The notes beneath the pieces were generated by a model. It did not search any database, had not been told where the DNA came from, and worked only from the letters and a program-made list of their open reading frames with translations. A DNA stretch of 64,000 nt from Chionis minor (Eukaryota; Chordata; Aves; Charadriiformes; Chionididae), in assembly GCA_013398295.1 (NCBI GenBank), contig VZSF01001384.1, forward strand, positions 233,031-297,030, given 5' to 3'. Shown piece by piece: positions 26,691 to 40,765 of the stretch. The first letter of the stretch is position 1. Each line of letters opens with the position of its first letter. Position numbers and translations under genes: made by a program.

Positions 26691-29224
26691 CATTAATTTC
26701 AGAGATTTTCCAGCCTGATACGTTTTCTTTTTATTTTATCTCCACTTGGTCATTAGGCTTGAAACTTTAGTTACATTATATATTATAGCTACATTATAAT
26801 GTACCTCTGCCTGCGAAGGGACCATTTCCCTATGAAGACGATTTGCAAGTAGAAACTTCTAGTTAGCCAGGTTTTCCTCATTCACAATAAGTGCTATTGT
26901 AGATCTTCCTGGCTTGTTGCCAATCATCTTATACACACCCTCCAATTACAGATTTCACTTGGTTTGACAGCTTTCTCATGTAATTTATCTGTCTACTTCT
27001 TAAGAGATTTCTCAACCAGGTATGCTCCAATTGAGGCATCCTCCTCCCTCCTCAGACTTCTTTGGGAAGGGAACTGCAAACCATAACTCCTACAAATTCA
27101 GTTCAAGATTTGGATTGAGACATCTGTAGTTTTGGTTAAGTTCCACTTGCATCATTAGCAGGTACTGGAAGAAAAATACCTCATGACAGAATTTATATTC
27201 TCATCATTATTTTCCTCATTTTCCTTCCCCTTACAAGTCCTATTCACAGCTTTTGAGTTGCTTCTTTACTAAGTCACATGGCTCCTCGCCTTTTAGGTCC
27301 CTCATGTCAGTCTGGTCTTTTCACTCTGGCTTGGCTGAAACAGAATGAGAGGCGGTTAGTTGAAGACTGCAAGTAAACTTATTGTGTTCCTACACTCTCA
27401 GTCTATCAGCAGGCTTCTGACCTTGCCCATGAAGAGTTCACAGTTTGCCAAGGTTTGCATTATTTCAGAACTTCTCACTTTGTTTGAGATAACAACATTT
27501 GCAGTTCAGACTCTGGCATTTAATAAGACAAAGGGGGCAGTAAAATGGCAGGAGAAATGGGGAATTTTACACAATTATATATAACACATGAGGCAATTAA
27601 CCCTCTTGATGGCACCCAATGCCCTGTAGAAATGTAGCTAGTGATTTTTAAATTAATACTTATACCATAGCATACTGGTCTAAATGAATTCCTACTAGCA
27701 AAGTTCAATAAATTGGCCATTTGCCAGCGGCATAGACAAATACCTTTACCTAAGGCAATGAAGCTGAAGAGGCTTTCTGTGGTCTTTACAGGTATTATAC
27801 CTTCCACCACTCCACCACCAATGCAAGTTTGTCTACTTTAGTTTGAATGGATTAAAAATAAAATTATAGGAACGCCTAGTCTTTGTTGTATTGTGTCACA
27901 TTTTGCCTTTTCTGTTGAAAAGAATTACACACTTATTCTCTTGGAGCTCTCAGGAAGAACAGCAATATTTATGAGACAATTTGGCTGACAGCACCAGGTA
28001 AAAAACTGCTTGTGAGTAAGCTAAAAAAAATCAGCTGGTATTACATTACTTAAATAATTTGGTTGATATACTATGAAATAGTTGTTGAGACATAAGGTTC
28101 ACCTGATAATGAAGTAAATATGAACACAATTGCTAAATTTGTTACAAAAAAGTTAAATATTTTCATATGTCACTGTGAGATAGGTATAAAAATTTTAGTT
28201 TTTTAGTACTTGTTTCTGTTGAAAGCTCACCATTCATCTGTATAACAATTTTAAATTTCACTTGGAACCCTACACAATTACTTTGTAGTACTTTTGTATT
28301 TAAAGGTCATGTCCTCATATTTTGTAAAATACATCTGGTCCCTCCTCCTTATACACAATGGGGCTTACTGTACTCTGCATGCAGATTAATCAGAGACTCA
28401 CTCTAGCACTGTAAGCAGTTAGACTCTGAGCTGGTTTTCAATGAGAAACTCTTGCAATAAAGCTTCTGCATTGCTATAAGGAGGAAAGACCAGAATCTGC
28501 CCAACCTTCTTTCTTTTAACAAGTTGCTGAGCCATTACCTCGAAAAGTCTTGAATTTACTCCCCTTCTAAAGAATACAGTTCCTTCCACTTATCTCCAAT
28601 TTCACCTCATAACTAAGAAGTCATTATAAAATACTAAGCAAAAGTCCTTGCAAATATGAGTTTTCTCAATTATCTTCTGGTATTTCTGAAAAGGAATGCC
28701 CGAATACTGACCAATAAGGTCATATGCAAGTGTAAAGAGCTGTGTATCTGGTACCGCGGTTAAAAGACAGGCTGAGGGGAAGAATATATTGAAGTACCAA
28801 AAATGGTACAGTAGAATTTTTTTGCAGAAATCAATTAGTTTTCAAGTTCAGACTATATTTTTTTTAAGAAAAAGAAGTGTCAAATACTACATTTGAGGAT
28901 TATTTCAATTTTGACAAGAATAACATTAAATTGACATAGTAGTAATACATGGTATATTTTCCTTGCCTTGGATATGACCTTGTAATCCTTAAACAGGAAG
29001 AGTTTTGAATAATTAAGACTCAACAGAATTTTCCGCAACCTCTCATGAATTTCTTGGCATTAAGAATGACTAAGACAAGCACTGAGGATACTACAAGTAA
29101 ATTTAAAGATTACTTTTGCTTTTATGTGCATTTCAGACTTGCCTATGAGAAAAATATCAACTTTGAATTATCACTGCATTATACTGGGCTAAACACCACC
29201 TTTGAAAATAATTTTTCAACAGAG

Positions 29225-29241
29225 AACAACAACAACAACAA
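29225..29241. repeat. (CAA)n microsatellite
   Basis: Five to six aac units lie just outside the 3' tail of the CR1 at 29258. Confidence 0.85.
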
Positions 29242-29257
29242 AAACATAAAACATATT

Positions 29258-30481
29258 TAATAGAAACATAGAAAGGTTTAGATTGGAAGTGACCTGTAAG
29301 ATCACCTAGTTCCAACCCCCACGCCATGGGCAGGGACACCTCCCACTAGACCTGATTGCTCAAAGCACCATCCAACCTGGCCTTGAACACTTCCAGGGAT
29401 GGGGAATCCACAGCTTCCCTGAGCAGCCGGTTCCAGTGTCTCACCATCCTCACAGTAAAGAATTTATTCCTAATATCTGGATTAAATCTTCCTTCTTCCA
29501 GTTTGAAGTCATTGTCCCTCATCCTATCACTTCATGCCCATGTAGAAAGCCCATCTCCAGCTTTCCTGCAGGTCCCTTTCAGATACAGAAGGGCTGCTAT
29601 AAGGTCTCCCTGGAGCCCTCTCTTCTCCAGGCTGAACAACACCTACTCTCCTGGGCTGTCATCATAGCAGAGGTGCTCCAGCACTCTGATCATCTTGGTG
29701 GCCCTCCTCTGGGCCTGCTCCAACAGGTCCATGTCCATCTTACATTGGAGGCTCCAGAGCTTGACGCAGTATTCCAGGTGGTTTCTCACAAGAGCAGAGC
29801 AGAGGGGCAGAATCGCCTCCCTCGACATGCTGGCCACACTCCTTTTGACTCAGCCCAGGATACAGTTGGCCTTCTGGGCTGTGAGTGCACATTGACAGCT
29901 CATGTTGAGCTTCTCATCCACCGACACCCCCAAGTCCCTCTCCTCAGGGCTGCTCTCGATCCATTCTCTACCCAGCCTGTATTTGTGCTTTGGGTTGTCC
30001 CAACCCACGTTCAGGCCCTTGCATTTGGCCTTGTTGAACTTCATGAGGTTCACACAGGCCCACTTCTCAAGCCTGTCTGGGTCCCTGTGGATGGCATCCC
30101 TTCCCTCCAGTGTGTTGACCGCTCCACACACTTTGGTGTTGTCGGCAAACTTGCTGAGGGCGCGCTCAATCTCAACATCCATGTTAAACAGTTAAACATG
30201 ATAAATAGTACCAATCCCAGAACTGAACCCCTAGGAACGTCACTCGTCACTGCTCGCCACTTGGATAACAAGCTGCTGACCACAACTTTTTGAGTTCAGC
30301 CTTCCAGCCAAGTCCTTATCTACTGAGTCATCCATTGGTCAAATTCATGTCAGTCCAGTTTAGAGAAAAGGATGTAATGGGGAACAGTGTCAAACGCTTT
30401 GCACAAGTGCAGGTATATGATGTCAGTTGGTCTGACACCTTACCCCTTATCCACCAACTCCATCATAGAAGGCCACCAAAT
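29258..30481 (-). mobile_element. CR1 LINE, 5'-truncated, ORF2 fragment plus 3' end
   Basis: A minus-strand CR1 in the same orientation as SNTG1. It begins near 30481 (5' truncation within the reverse transcriptase) and ends at a degraded 3' tail near 29258. Broken ORF2 pieces can be read: a SDVPRGSVLGLVLF block near 30220-30270, the catalytic box as SKFADNTK near 30133-30156 (family form FADD; the second Asp is Asn here), then [26 protein letters not shown], and further down ILPLCSALVRNHLEYC and LLEQAQRRATKM. The frame changes between the 30050-30283 and 29850-30182 pieces, so there is no functional protein. CR1 copies are normally 5'-truncated and lack clear target-site duplications. Confidence 0.95.
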
Positions 30482-30823
30482 TGAACTTTGAAATTTTCAA
30501 ATTTCAAATCCATTTAAAAATGACATATTTCTGCATGAGTGANGGATAACAAGCTGCTGACCACAACTTTTTGAGTTCAGCCTTCCAGCCAAGTCCTTAT
30601 CTACTGAGTCATCCATTGGTCAAATTCATGTCAGTCCAGTTTAGAGAAAAGGATGTAATGGGGAACAGTGTCAAACGCTTTGCACAAGTGCAGGTATATG
30701 ATGTCAGTTGGTCTGACACCTTACCCCTTATCCACCAACTCCATCATAGAAGGCCACCAAATTGAACTTTGAAATTTTCAAATTTCAAATCCATTTAAAA
30801 ATGACATATTTCTGCATGAGTGA
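30263..30823. repeat. Exact 280-bp tandem duplication flanking a single N (probable assembly artefact)
   Basis: Bases 30263-30542 are repeated, as far as I can read base by base, at 30544-30823, with a single N at 30543 between them. The duplicated unit comprises the 5' part of the CR1 (to 30481) and about 60 bp of its unique flank. An exact duplication abutting a one-base gap is what is left when two overlapping contig ends are joined without merging. A real recent tandem duplication is possible but less likely. Confidence 0.93.
30544..30762 (-). mobile_element. Second copy of the CR1 5' part, within the duplication
   Basis: This is the image of 30263-30481, shifted by 281 bases. It holds the same CR1 piece, including the gaaggccaccaaatt end at the truncation point. 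It should not be counted as an independent insertion if the duplication is an artefact. Confidence 0.9.
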
Positions 30824-33800
30824 GAGTTGTCACACGGTATATAAAGTTCAAGAAACGTTTTTAAGATCCCTCATTGAAAGTGCACCTGTGTCAACAGACT
30901 TCAGAGCAGCAACTCACTGTCTACTTGCATTTCAGCAGTAAAAGAGATCGCTTAATCAAAAGTATGTATTTTTTCTATATGAATAGTTCTTGTAGTCCAA
31001 AGGAAAATTTGATGTCATAAACTAATGCAAATAATAGCATTTCCTCTTTCCAAGATATCAACATATGTCACCTTCTCCAAGTTTAAATAAAATAATAATA
31101 CATAAAACCAATATCAAAGAATCATCTTTATCATACTTAAATTATTGGAGTAAATTAAACAAATTATTAATTTTCCACAACACCAGGTCTCATTACTCCA
31201 GTAAGTTTTAGTTATCAATCATGGCCATTACCTTTCCTGAAAGAAAAAGGCGTGGCACACGTTCAGAAAATGACTACAGCACTACAGTTAAAAGAAAAAT
31301 CAGGAAACAAATTATTCAGCAAAGGTATAATGAACCATGAAGAAAGTGGCATAAGTAGAAGAGCACAAAAGCTATAATTTACAACAACTAAAGTGCATAT
31401 GTCAATCTGCAAGAAAAACAGATTATGTATAATGAGTAAAATTGTATGTGGTTACATTGTTATATAGTGTCAGGATGTAGGAATTAGCTGTATAAACTTC
31501 ACATTACTATAATAACACTTTAAATAGCATATATATCATAATGGTGTGTTATTTGGAGAATTTAGAACTGAACAAAGCAATTAAATATCTGAACAATATC
31601 ATGCCTATTCATAAAGAATAGGCTGCTCTGAGACTGTAATCTCAAAGCCAAAGAAGAAAAAAATCCCAAAGACGAACAAAGGCAGCAATTCCTCTATCAA
31701 ATACAGAATTATTCTTTCACTATGAGCACTAATTGTTCTTAGCAGTAATTAGTAAAAAACATACAATACAATTTGCAAAAGATTTAGTTTTGAGCTGATC
31801 ACAACCGAAAAAAATAGTAACGAAATGAAGTCAGAGCTACATAAAGGCAGTTTTTACCCTGAAACCATATTCATTGGATGTTCTATGCCACACAAATTTA
31901 TCATTTTTACTTTATTATTATTTATTTCAACTAGAAAATTTCTGTACTCAGCAAATGGATTTAGAACAGAAGTTCAATTTTCTGTACCTTATGAGTAATG
32001 TAATTACAACACAGTTGGAATTACAGAGAATTGGTATATTTAAAACTCATCTCATTAATGTATAACTAGTTCCCTGTTTGGTCTCTAACGTGTTCTGACA
32101 TTATTCCAGATTGTGTCGCAATTATAAATAAATAGTGACAATCATCTGTTTGCAACTGACCTTTTGAGTAAATTCTGATCCAAAACAGCATTCAATACTT
32201 TGACTTTCTTCTCATTGTCTACCAATAATTTTCTTTTCAATACACAGTGAACCGACCCTTTCCTTGGCCTCTCTGTTATCACTGGTATATGTCAAAACTG
32301 TTTCTTTTCACCCTTACTGTTTCCCAGCTAGGGAAATCTCATCTAGTCCTACCACCTTCCTGGTTCCACATACTCATGCGATACCTCCCAAGCCCATTCT
32401 TAGTAACAAATTCTACTTTACTATTTCTTTCCTCTGGTTTAGGTTAATGAAGAGTTGATCATTTAGCCATGACCCTTCTTGCATTTTCTTTTCTTCCCAG
32501 TGGACTGGTAGCATTTGCATCTTACAGAAAATACGGCTATGTACTGATTTTTGATTACACAAGTATTCATATATGAGAATGTAAAAGAAGTTCTTTAGTA
32601 TTGGTAATGCTGTATTGGTAGACTCCCCTCTGCTCTACAGGAAATACTACTGAAATAACAGTAGTAAACAGAGCAACATAGACAAACAATATTAAAAACT
32701 GTTAAGAAGCTAATGACAGAATGATCAAGAGTGGTGGTGTTGAAAATAATCCCATTATTAGTATTAACTTTTCCTGTCTTCTAATGCTTGGGATAGAAGA
32801 CACCAACATGCAAAAATGTACGATTTTTTTTTTTAAGCTCAAAGGTTGATGTTTCTTGGGCTACAGGTTTCATGTCTATCCAAATCCAAAACAAAATAAC
32901 ATGCCTCAGAGTTGTATTTCTGATCAGATAAAAACAACATGGCCAGTGGAACTACATGGACCAGTAAAGCGGCAAGTTGATTTTTTTATTATTTGATGAT
33001 GACTTGTTCAAGATGCAAACTACCTTCTAAGACACTCCATTATAAAGAATGAATGATACTAGAACCAGGAGCAAGTGGGAAGTTTCTGTGAGTCTGTCTT
33101 TAGGGTTTAACAGAAAATGTAAGCATAACATGCATAACCCATGATTTGTTGTGATTTGTTCTATGTATGAACTTATAAAGATAATGGGAAGTGGGTTTTG
33201 GATCAGAAGACTAAATAGAGGTCAGACAGCTATAATTGCTTTAAGCTAGGTTTGGCCTGCAACCTACCCAGCTATGTAAATGGCAACTTAATTTATTGGT
33301 AGAACTATCTGCAAGTCTCAGAGAGTTCTAGTTGCTATTCAGACCTACGGACCAGTCTTTTTTTATTCAAATTGCATACAATATTTTCCTGACTTCTGCT
33401 CTTTACATTTAGAGACGAAAATGCCATTTATGGTTACCGTTTGGTAAAGGAATGTGCTCCATACTACTGCAGCAAGAGAATTAAGGTGCAGGCATACTTT
33501 GCTAAATAGCCAGGAGAGGTATACTATCTATCTCATTAGGCAAATGACTTTAAAAATAATGTTTTTAAAATAGCCTGTCATAAGCCTTTTAGAATGTTGT
33601 TTGCTATAGCATTTTAAAATTTATAGATTATGTTTATACAGCACTATCAAGATCCATTTATGTGAAGCTGGTGCAAAAGGAAGTTATTCTGATGTTAAAC
33701 ATGCACACAGATTATAATTTGTCAATTATTTAAAGAGGAACTGAAAAAGAATGTTTAGCTCCAAAACTCCACAGGGGTTGTGTCAGCCAAAGAACATATT

Positions 33801-35539
33801 TCTTCTTGTGAAACAAACTATTTATGACGTAAAGAAAAAAACCCTTTAAAATTAATATTGCTACTGTTACAAAAGGAGGAAAACATTTAATTACTATACA
33901 CACACTATTAAAATACAAGTTTATGAATAGCCTGTGTTTTTCTGCCTGGCAAAGAACAACACAGGAGGTAAAAAGAAGACATTCACTACCTCTAACAAGT
34001 GTATCATGTAAAAGTATGTAGGGATGAATGACACTGCTTACTCCTGAAAGCTCAAACACCTATATAGTCATTGCTCATTTGTATAATACTTAATAGCTAT
34101 AAAGCTAGCATCCTTCAAGGTTTGCTTCAAATTTGCATTTGCATTTCCATGCCTTCTCTTACAATAACAAACTCCAAGAGCTTATTTACAGACATCTGCA
34201 GTATCTCAGGAAAACTCATGAGGAGAGAAATCTTTGTGACACCTCAGAATACTTCATGAAAGCCACTAATAATATTAGTATGGTGAAAAGGGAACCTGAA
34301 ACAGTGAAACAGGTGTCTGAATATCAGGTGCTTTTGTCTCTTTGGCAGTACCATTCTTCATGAATGGTCCTAATTAAAATAATATTCACAATTCTGTGGA
34401 CATTTTCCAATAAAATAAACCTTACTAAAATGTTTCATTTATTCTCCCTTCTAGAGATAGTTTACATCATTCGATCATTTTGCTTCCATAATGTCTAAAT
34501 TACCTCCTTCCTCTTCCATGAACAGGAACCCTCACTTTATCTTTCCCATAATGGACAGATGAGAAAAGGAATATTTACTTCTTTCTGAATAGAATATTAA
34601 AGCAATAGACACTAGGAGTTCTTCTAAATCTACACAGAATCTGTAGGTTGGTATTCCAGTGAAGAAATATTAACAAATATATATCTAGAAATGTCCAGTA
34701 AAATTTGTATTTTCTCTATACAAAAACAAAGCTATTATTTTCCCCAGGTACATATGCACCTGGGAAGGGAAAGCAGCAGCCACAATGAATGGGAAGGAAA
34801 ACAGGAAAAGGAAAACAACAAATATTTTCATTTACAACCTTTATTCAGCCATGCCTAAGTCCATTGCTCATAAAGGAAAAAAAACATTTTGCATCAACTT
34901 GGCTTCCCCAAAGCAATGTAAGTTACTTTGGCAGTAATAATTATGCCACAAATTAAGAAGCTGCAGCACTCCAAAATCGTGAGGAACATCTCCTATGATG
35001 TGAGAGCATCTCAAGAAGCATGGATTTTAATTTGATCTCAAAACCTGAGAGATATTCTTGTTAGTTTTTAAAACTATTGTGGATTGCAAAAGAAGATCTA
35101 AGAAGACAGAAGAAGGGACAATGGTAAAGAAGGCTTATCTGACTCCAACATTCACAAATATACAAAATCCCTAGTTGCTCAGTTGAAAATATCTACGAGG
35201 CCTGTTTTTGCTGATCTTTCTCTTTCACAGGAAACTCGGCTGCAGAAGTTTGTGCTGACTTGTCTCTTCCTGCCTGTATATCCACCCTATGTTGCCAGCC
35301 TTTTAGTTCTGCTAAAACAACTGTTTGGGGGGATTGCAGTGTTTATAAGATTAGCGAACTGAGTTGGGTCAAAAAATCTGCAAAAAAAAAAGCTGCGCTC
35401 TAGTATAGGCAGCAAAGTGTCTGTGTCCAATTTGGTCATGGTAGGTAGTACCAGAGTACCCACCCATGATATGGGACATACAGGTAAGCACGTATCTGCT
35501 GCAGATAAGCAATACTCCTACTGGATGAATCCTACCAGA

Positions 35540-35760
35540 TAGCACTACCTCCTGTTAAACAGCGCTGGTGTAAATTTTACATGTGGCTCAATGGTTAGCA
35601 AAGAGAACGGTCTCTGGAAGGGGGAGCAGAGCCTCAGCCCTGCTCTGACTTTGGACATCCTTTGGCCACGAGTGAGACAAATGGCACCAGGCCTGCAGGC
35701 TGAGTAGCATGGAGAGATCCTGTCTCTCATGTCAGGGTGACTCCTCCTACCTGTAGGCCG
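35540..35760. other. GC-richer unclassified patch, possibly an old SINE or repeat
   Basis: This stretch is clearly richer in G and C than its surroundings. It contains tggctcaatggttag near 35582-35596, which resembles a tRNA-type box A, followed by sequence loosely like the body of an old tRNA-derived SINE (ctctgg, cagccctgctctgac). No convincing box B follows. It may be an ancient SINE, another old repeat, or simply unique sequence. Confidence 0.25.
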
Positions 35761-36522
35761 TTATGCTAAAGTATCCCCTTGCCATTTCCTATTAGTAGTG
35801 GGAGAGGTAGGTACTTAGTTCAAGGAGATTGAATTACCCTCTGGAGATGTCTGTATTCTTTATCTAGTTAATGGAATATTAAGTAAGTGACTAAGTTAGG
35901 AGGGCTGGTTCACTTCAAGTCTTAAAGACATTTGCTTCTATCCATTGACTATGTAAGGAGTTTGGGTACAGAGGATCTTGTCTTCTCAGTGATAAACACC
36001 TAACATTTCTGTGAGATCACTTCATTTAGCTAAATTATATTGAATTCCTACACTTTTACAAAAAAAGTAGTAACAAAAAGAGAAGTCTAGTTCCTTGGCA
36101 ATCAGATACCAGAAAAGAAGAACTGCTAAAACTCCTTTGACAATGTTAAATCAGCTGAATTATGTGAGAATCCTCAGCATCTTGTTATGCCATAGGAAGT
36201 TTTTCATCCTTTGTATTACCTTACAAAATAACCTTAGGAAATAAACACAAGGAAAACAGTATTTTCAGCTACATAGGTAACAGATTCTTCCCTGGAGAAA
36301 AGTGATATAAGTTTGCATGATCACTCACTGATAGACTTATAAACATTTTTTGATTCTGGACATATACTATTTTACTCTGCTTTTTTAAGACTCCGTGTCT
36401 GTACAAACAGGAAATCTATGAAACATGCAAATAAATCACCTCTACATAGATTTGTTGCACATACTCAAATCTACCTCTGAACAATTCAATTTAAAGAAAA
36501 GATCGGTTTATCTTGTTACTTA

Positions 36523-37213
36523 AATCATAGAATCATAGAATCACTTGGATTGGAAGAGACCTTCAAGATCATCAAGTCCAACCATAAACCTATGCCAAAA
36601 CCACCAATAAACCATGTCCCTCAGCACCACATCTACCCATCCTTTAAATACCTTCAGGGATGGTGATTCCACCACCTCCCTGGGCAGCCTGTTCCAAAGC
36701 TTGATAACCCTTTTGGTAAAGAAGTTTTTCCTAATATCCAACCTAAACCTCCCCTGGTTTAGGCCATTTAGGCCAAGTTGAGGCCATTTCCTCTTCTCCT
36801 ACTGCTTGTTACTTGGGAGAAGAGATTGACCCTCACCTTGCTATAACCTCCTTTCAGGTAGTTGTAGAGAGGGATAAGGTCTCCCCTCAACCTTCTCTTC
36901 TCCAGGCTAAACAACCCCAACTCTCTCAGCTGCTCCTCATAAGACCTGTTCTCTAGACCCCTCACCAGCTTCGTTGCCCTTCTCTGGACACGCTCCAGCA
37001 CCTCAACGTCTCTCTAATACTGTGGTACCCAAAACTGAACACAGTACTCAAGCTGCGGCCTCACCAGTGCTGAGTACAGGGGCATAATCACTTCCCTGCT
37101 CCTGCTGGCCACAGCATTCTTGATACAGGCCAAGATGCCATTAGCCTTCTTGGCCACCTGGGCACATTGCTGGCTCATGTTCAGCCGACTGTTGACCAGG
37201 ACTCCCAGATGAT
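36523..37213 (-). mobile_element. CR1 LINE, 5'-truncated, C-terminal ORF2 and 3' tail
   Basis: On the plus strand the element opens with two copies of atcatagaa, the reverse complement of the CR1 terminal repeat, so it lies on the minus strand in SNTG1's sense. ORF2 pieces read [20 protein letters not shown] then [19 protein letters not shown] (37001-36768), and after a frame change [31 protein letters not shown] (36741-36541), the typical C-terminus. The tail repeats are better preserved than those of the copy at 29258. The 5' truncation is near 37213. Confidence 0.95.
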
Positions 37214-40200
37214 CAGTGTATTATTGACACTATGGGCTACAAAAATACTTTTTACTGATCTTCTGTGTGGTTTAAATGCATCACCCTGGTAGTAGGATAT
37301 ATATCAGTAACTCGAAATGGAAATGAAGTTTGTCTTATGGCATTCAAAAAGTAGCCTCATGAATAAAACTGGAATTTATCATATTAAAGACCTAAATTGT
37401 GTATCGGTATTGACCTTACATCATCTTTCTGCTAATATAGCTAAAAGCAAGTGTAAGGATTTTATGTTGTATTTTATGATACTGAACCATTAAGTAGTCA
37501 CAGGTGAAATGAACAGGCATTCACCTGGTTGCCTGCTTTCCAGAAATGCTTTATGATTTCCTCATTCTCTATATCGAAAAATTAGTGACTACCTTTCCTG
37601 TCACAGGAGAGCTCATATCAAACCAGAATTTAGGAACTCAGTATGTACACTTTAGTCATAAAGTGGTCTCTTGACAGACTACTCAGGGAAACTGATAATT
37701 GGCTCATAAAAAAGCAAAATTGGGGAATAAAGAATTGATTATCTGCATCAAATATAAAAATGTATAGTCATTTTAATATCAATCAAATATATGTGACTAA
37801 TACCTTCAGAGACATTATTCCATATAACAAAGTATTGCAGGTTTGATTTCAGAAAGAGATGAAGCAACAAAAACTTGTTTTATACATTTTTTATAGATTC
37901 AATATATATTTTCCTTCTCAACATTTAACATCTATTAAATCTTATTCTCTGTGTACATATTTGTATGTAAATTTACATATACATACACACACATAACATT
38001 AAAGCAGTTTATTTATTTTTTTCCCTTAGTGTTAATGATAGGGTTTCATTCCATGATTTCACACTGTTCTTTCCCCAGGGTGAAATAACCCTGATGAAAT
38101 TCAGGATTCTATGAAGAACACTGCATGTTTGGGACCTGTGTTTCACTTATTAGCAAAGTTCAAAGTTATTATTGTTGAATTATTTGTTGTACAAAAAAGC
38201 CCCTTGTTTAAGGCAGCTACATTCCCTAACAAATCTATTTTTATCCATTCTTTGCCAGCAAGTTCCTAAAGTAATTCAAGAAACTATTTAAACAAAATAT
38301 TTTCTTTCATTAACAGTAACTTTTATAGGATTCCTAACCTGAAACACTATGAGAAAGGCTGGAAAATCAGGCAATTGTAAAAAAGTCAGTGGAAGCTGTG
38401 CTTTAAGTTACTTTCTAAGTTAAGACTAAAACTGTCTCAAGCCTGTATGGGCAGGCAGTAAAGACAATTTTCCTTCATTTCACCGTACTACAGTTCCTGA
38501 TTGGTACAACTAGAAAAATACCTTTTCTCAGCCTGTAAAATTGTTTAAAAAACTCTGAAACAAGTTAACATAGGAAAAAAGAAAAAAAGCAGAAAACTCT
38601 TATATGGTCGTTACAAACAGTTCAAAAAGGTAAAAATCTGCAAAGGAAATAATTCTTCAGTACAGTAAGTCACAGAGTACCATGTGCTGGGAAATGAGAA
38701 TGAGACAAGGTGCTTCATTTTCAATTTTTCAAGCTTGACTTCATGACCTCAATGACAGTCTTTGAAATAAGTTTTGAATGTAATTAGCTCATTTTCTGAA
38801 ATAAACAAAATGGTGAAAAAAAACCAAACCAAAAACAAATGACCCTGCAATCATGTTGATGTCCACACAGGTGATCAGCATGGCTATAATTTCAGACTTT
38901 TCAGACTTTCCCCACAGATGCCTGCTACTTAACTATGCAAAGTATTTTCAGGAGATAAGAAACGTGTCAGAGAGTGCCACAATACCTTTTGTTAGCAGAG
39001 AAATGGCAAGTCCAAAGGATTTGGGGCTCATTTCCTCTGCAGCACATTCTGCCTAGTTGCCATTTGTTGTTTTGCATGTTTCCCCGACAGCTAGGCTTGT
39101 TTGCCCCAACCTCTTGAAACTGTCCCAGAATGACTGAAATTCCTGTCTTTTCCCCAGCCCTCTGTCTCTTCATCTGAGTCCGTTCTCCTCCTCAGGCAAA
39201 TATAAGCTGTGCACTACCTGAACATGCTGGATGTCTATGGCACTTTATGAAGCAAGACAACCAAATGGAGAAAGTGCTTTCAACACATTAGCCTACTAAT
39301 AATGTATTCCCTGAGGTGTTTTATGGCTTTTTGAGTGCATTTCAATTTCTTTTAAGTCTTTTTTTTTTTAATTGGTTGAGGAAGAAAGGCAAAACTTTTG
39401 ATGTAACCACCTTTTAAAAACATATTTTAAAAGTGAGTAAGAGGAAAGGCATCTGAAAACATGCCAAATTTGCTTTAAAATACAAATAATGATATTCATG
39501 TTTGTATGGATTTCTTAAGGCAGCAGAGGGGGGATATAAAAAAAGGTCATTACTACCTAGCCTCCCAGTTCCCAGTTGCTGTTTCAACAGCCACTTTCAA
39601 CACACCCTCTCTCAAAATAAGCCAATTGCGGAATATTGAACAGTTTACTGCACAACAAGCACAACAAAAACTAGGTTAAAGTCGCTGGAAGTCTCCAACT
39701 GCTACTGAAAGGGCAGCTTGGCATTTTGGCAGGAAAGGTCAACTTATAATGAGTACTTTCTTTTTCTGTGTGCTACCTCTCTGCAAAAGCCCAATGGCTT
39801 TCCTGCATTCCCAGTCAGACTGCTCCTGCTTCTGTTATTCTTGCAATCATTTCTTTACCACTTTAAATTAATGACGGTGTGTTTTTCTACTTTTTTTTTT
39901 TTCCTTAAGTACAGGTTCCTCGCTACCTTTCACCAGGGTGAGATGTTGAGAGCGAGTATGAAATCCCTCTAAAGTGTCTCATAACTAAACAGATTAGAGT
40001 CTTTATTGTATTGTGTCAACTTCAGCCTTGAATAATAATAGAAAGAAGGAAGAGAAAGAGTCTCAGAGCCTAATACAAATCCTACATAGATTAAAGAACA
40101 TATTGAATATTCTGATGTTTTGCTTTGAGTTAAATACTAGTGTAAGGCTACAATGTAATTTGGCTCCATACGAAACTGGATGAATCACATAAAGTGCAGG

Positions 40201-40726
40201 AATTCTTTGCTGTGTGACAGCATCATATAATAACCTGCAAAAATATTCTCTCTGCAATAATGTGGTTTTCATTTTAAGGCTTACACTTAACAGGTAAATT
40301 TTGGTTCTTCTGTTTGAAGAATATTTATAAAGAAGGGGGTTTGATTTTATTGTCTCTTAAATTCTATTTTAGAGCTGTATAGTGGCAACTTATAGCTATA
40401 CAGATGGTAGTACTTTTATTAGCTATTATTGATCATTGCAAGACTTGTGATACTATTTACAGCAAAACTGGGAAGTTATTATTAAAAATAGCATTAATAG
40501 ATTTAACATTTGGGAGAAGTTTGATACAGAAAGGCTATTTCATTTAATTTGAAAAGCTATCATGACTAATTGAAGTTTACAATGTATATTCCAAATCAAG
40601 ACTGAAAGACTGCATGGGATAATGATGAGTGCTGTCACCATAATCAGAATATGTCATGACAAATGCTCCAACTATGAAGACAGTAGTTTCTTCCTATATG
40701 TTTCACAGATAAGCTGACTATTCTAG

Positions 40727-40765
40727 AAGAAATATTCTCAAAGAAATATTTCTCAAAGAAATATT
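40727..40765. repeat. Short tandem repeat, about 15-bp unit
   Basis: Units of the form aaagaaatatttctc occur about two and a half times in a row. No function is evident. Confidence 0.75.

Noticed and set aside
29902..30195. Plus-strand open frames of 64-103 codons within the CR1
   Set aside because: They are antisense by-products of the same LINE.
29436..30293. 285-codon open frame on the plus strand, the longest in the window
   Set aside because: It is the antisense of the CR1 ORF2 fragment; the minus strand carries recognisable reverse-transcriptase motifs.
30290..30765. Two identical 64-codon open frames that could look like a duplicated gene
   Set aside because: They lie in the 280-bp artefact duplication and are antisense to CR1.
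40270..40315. Possible SNTG1 linker exon: minus-strand reading K-N-Q-N-L-P-V next to a gtaagc donor
   Set aside because: Its length (25 nt) breaks the frame, and a far better 39-nt match with both splice sites is at 17308-17346.
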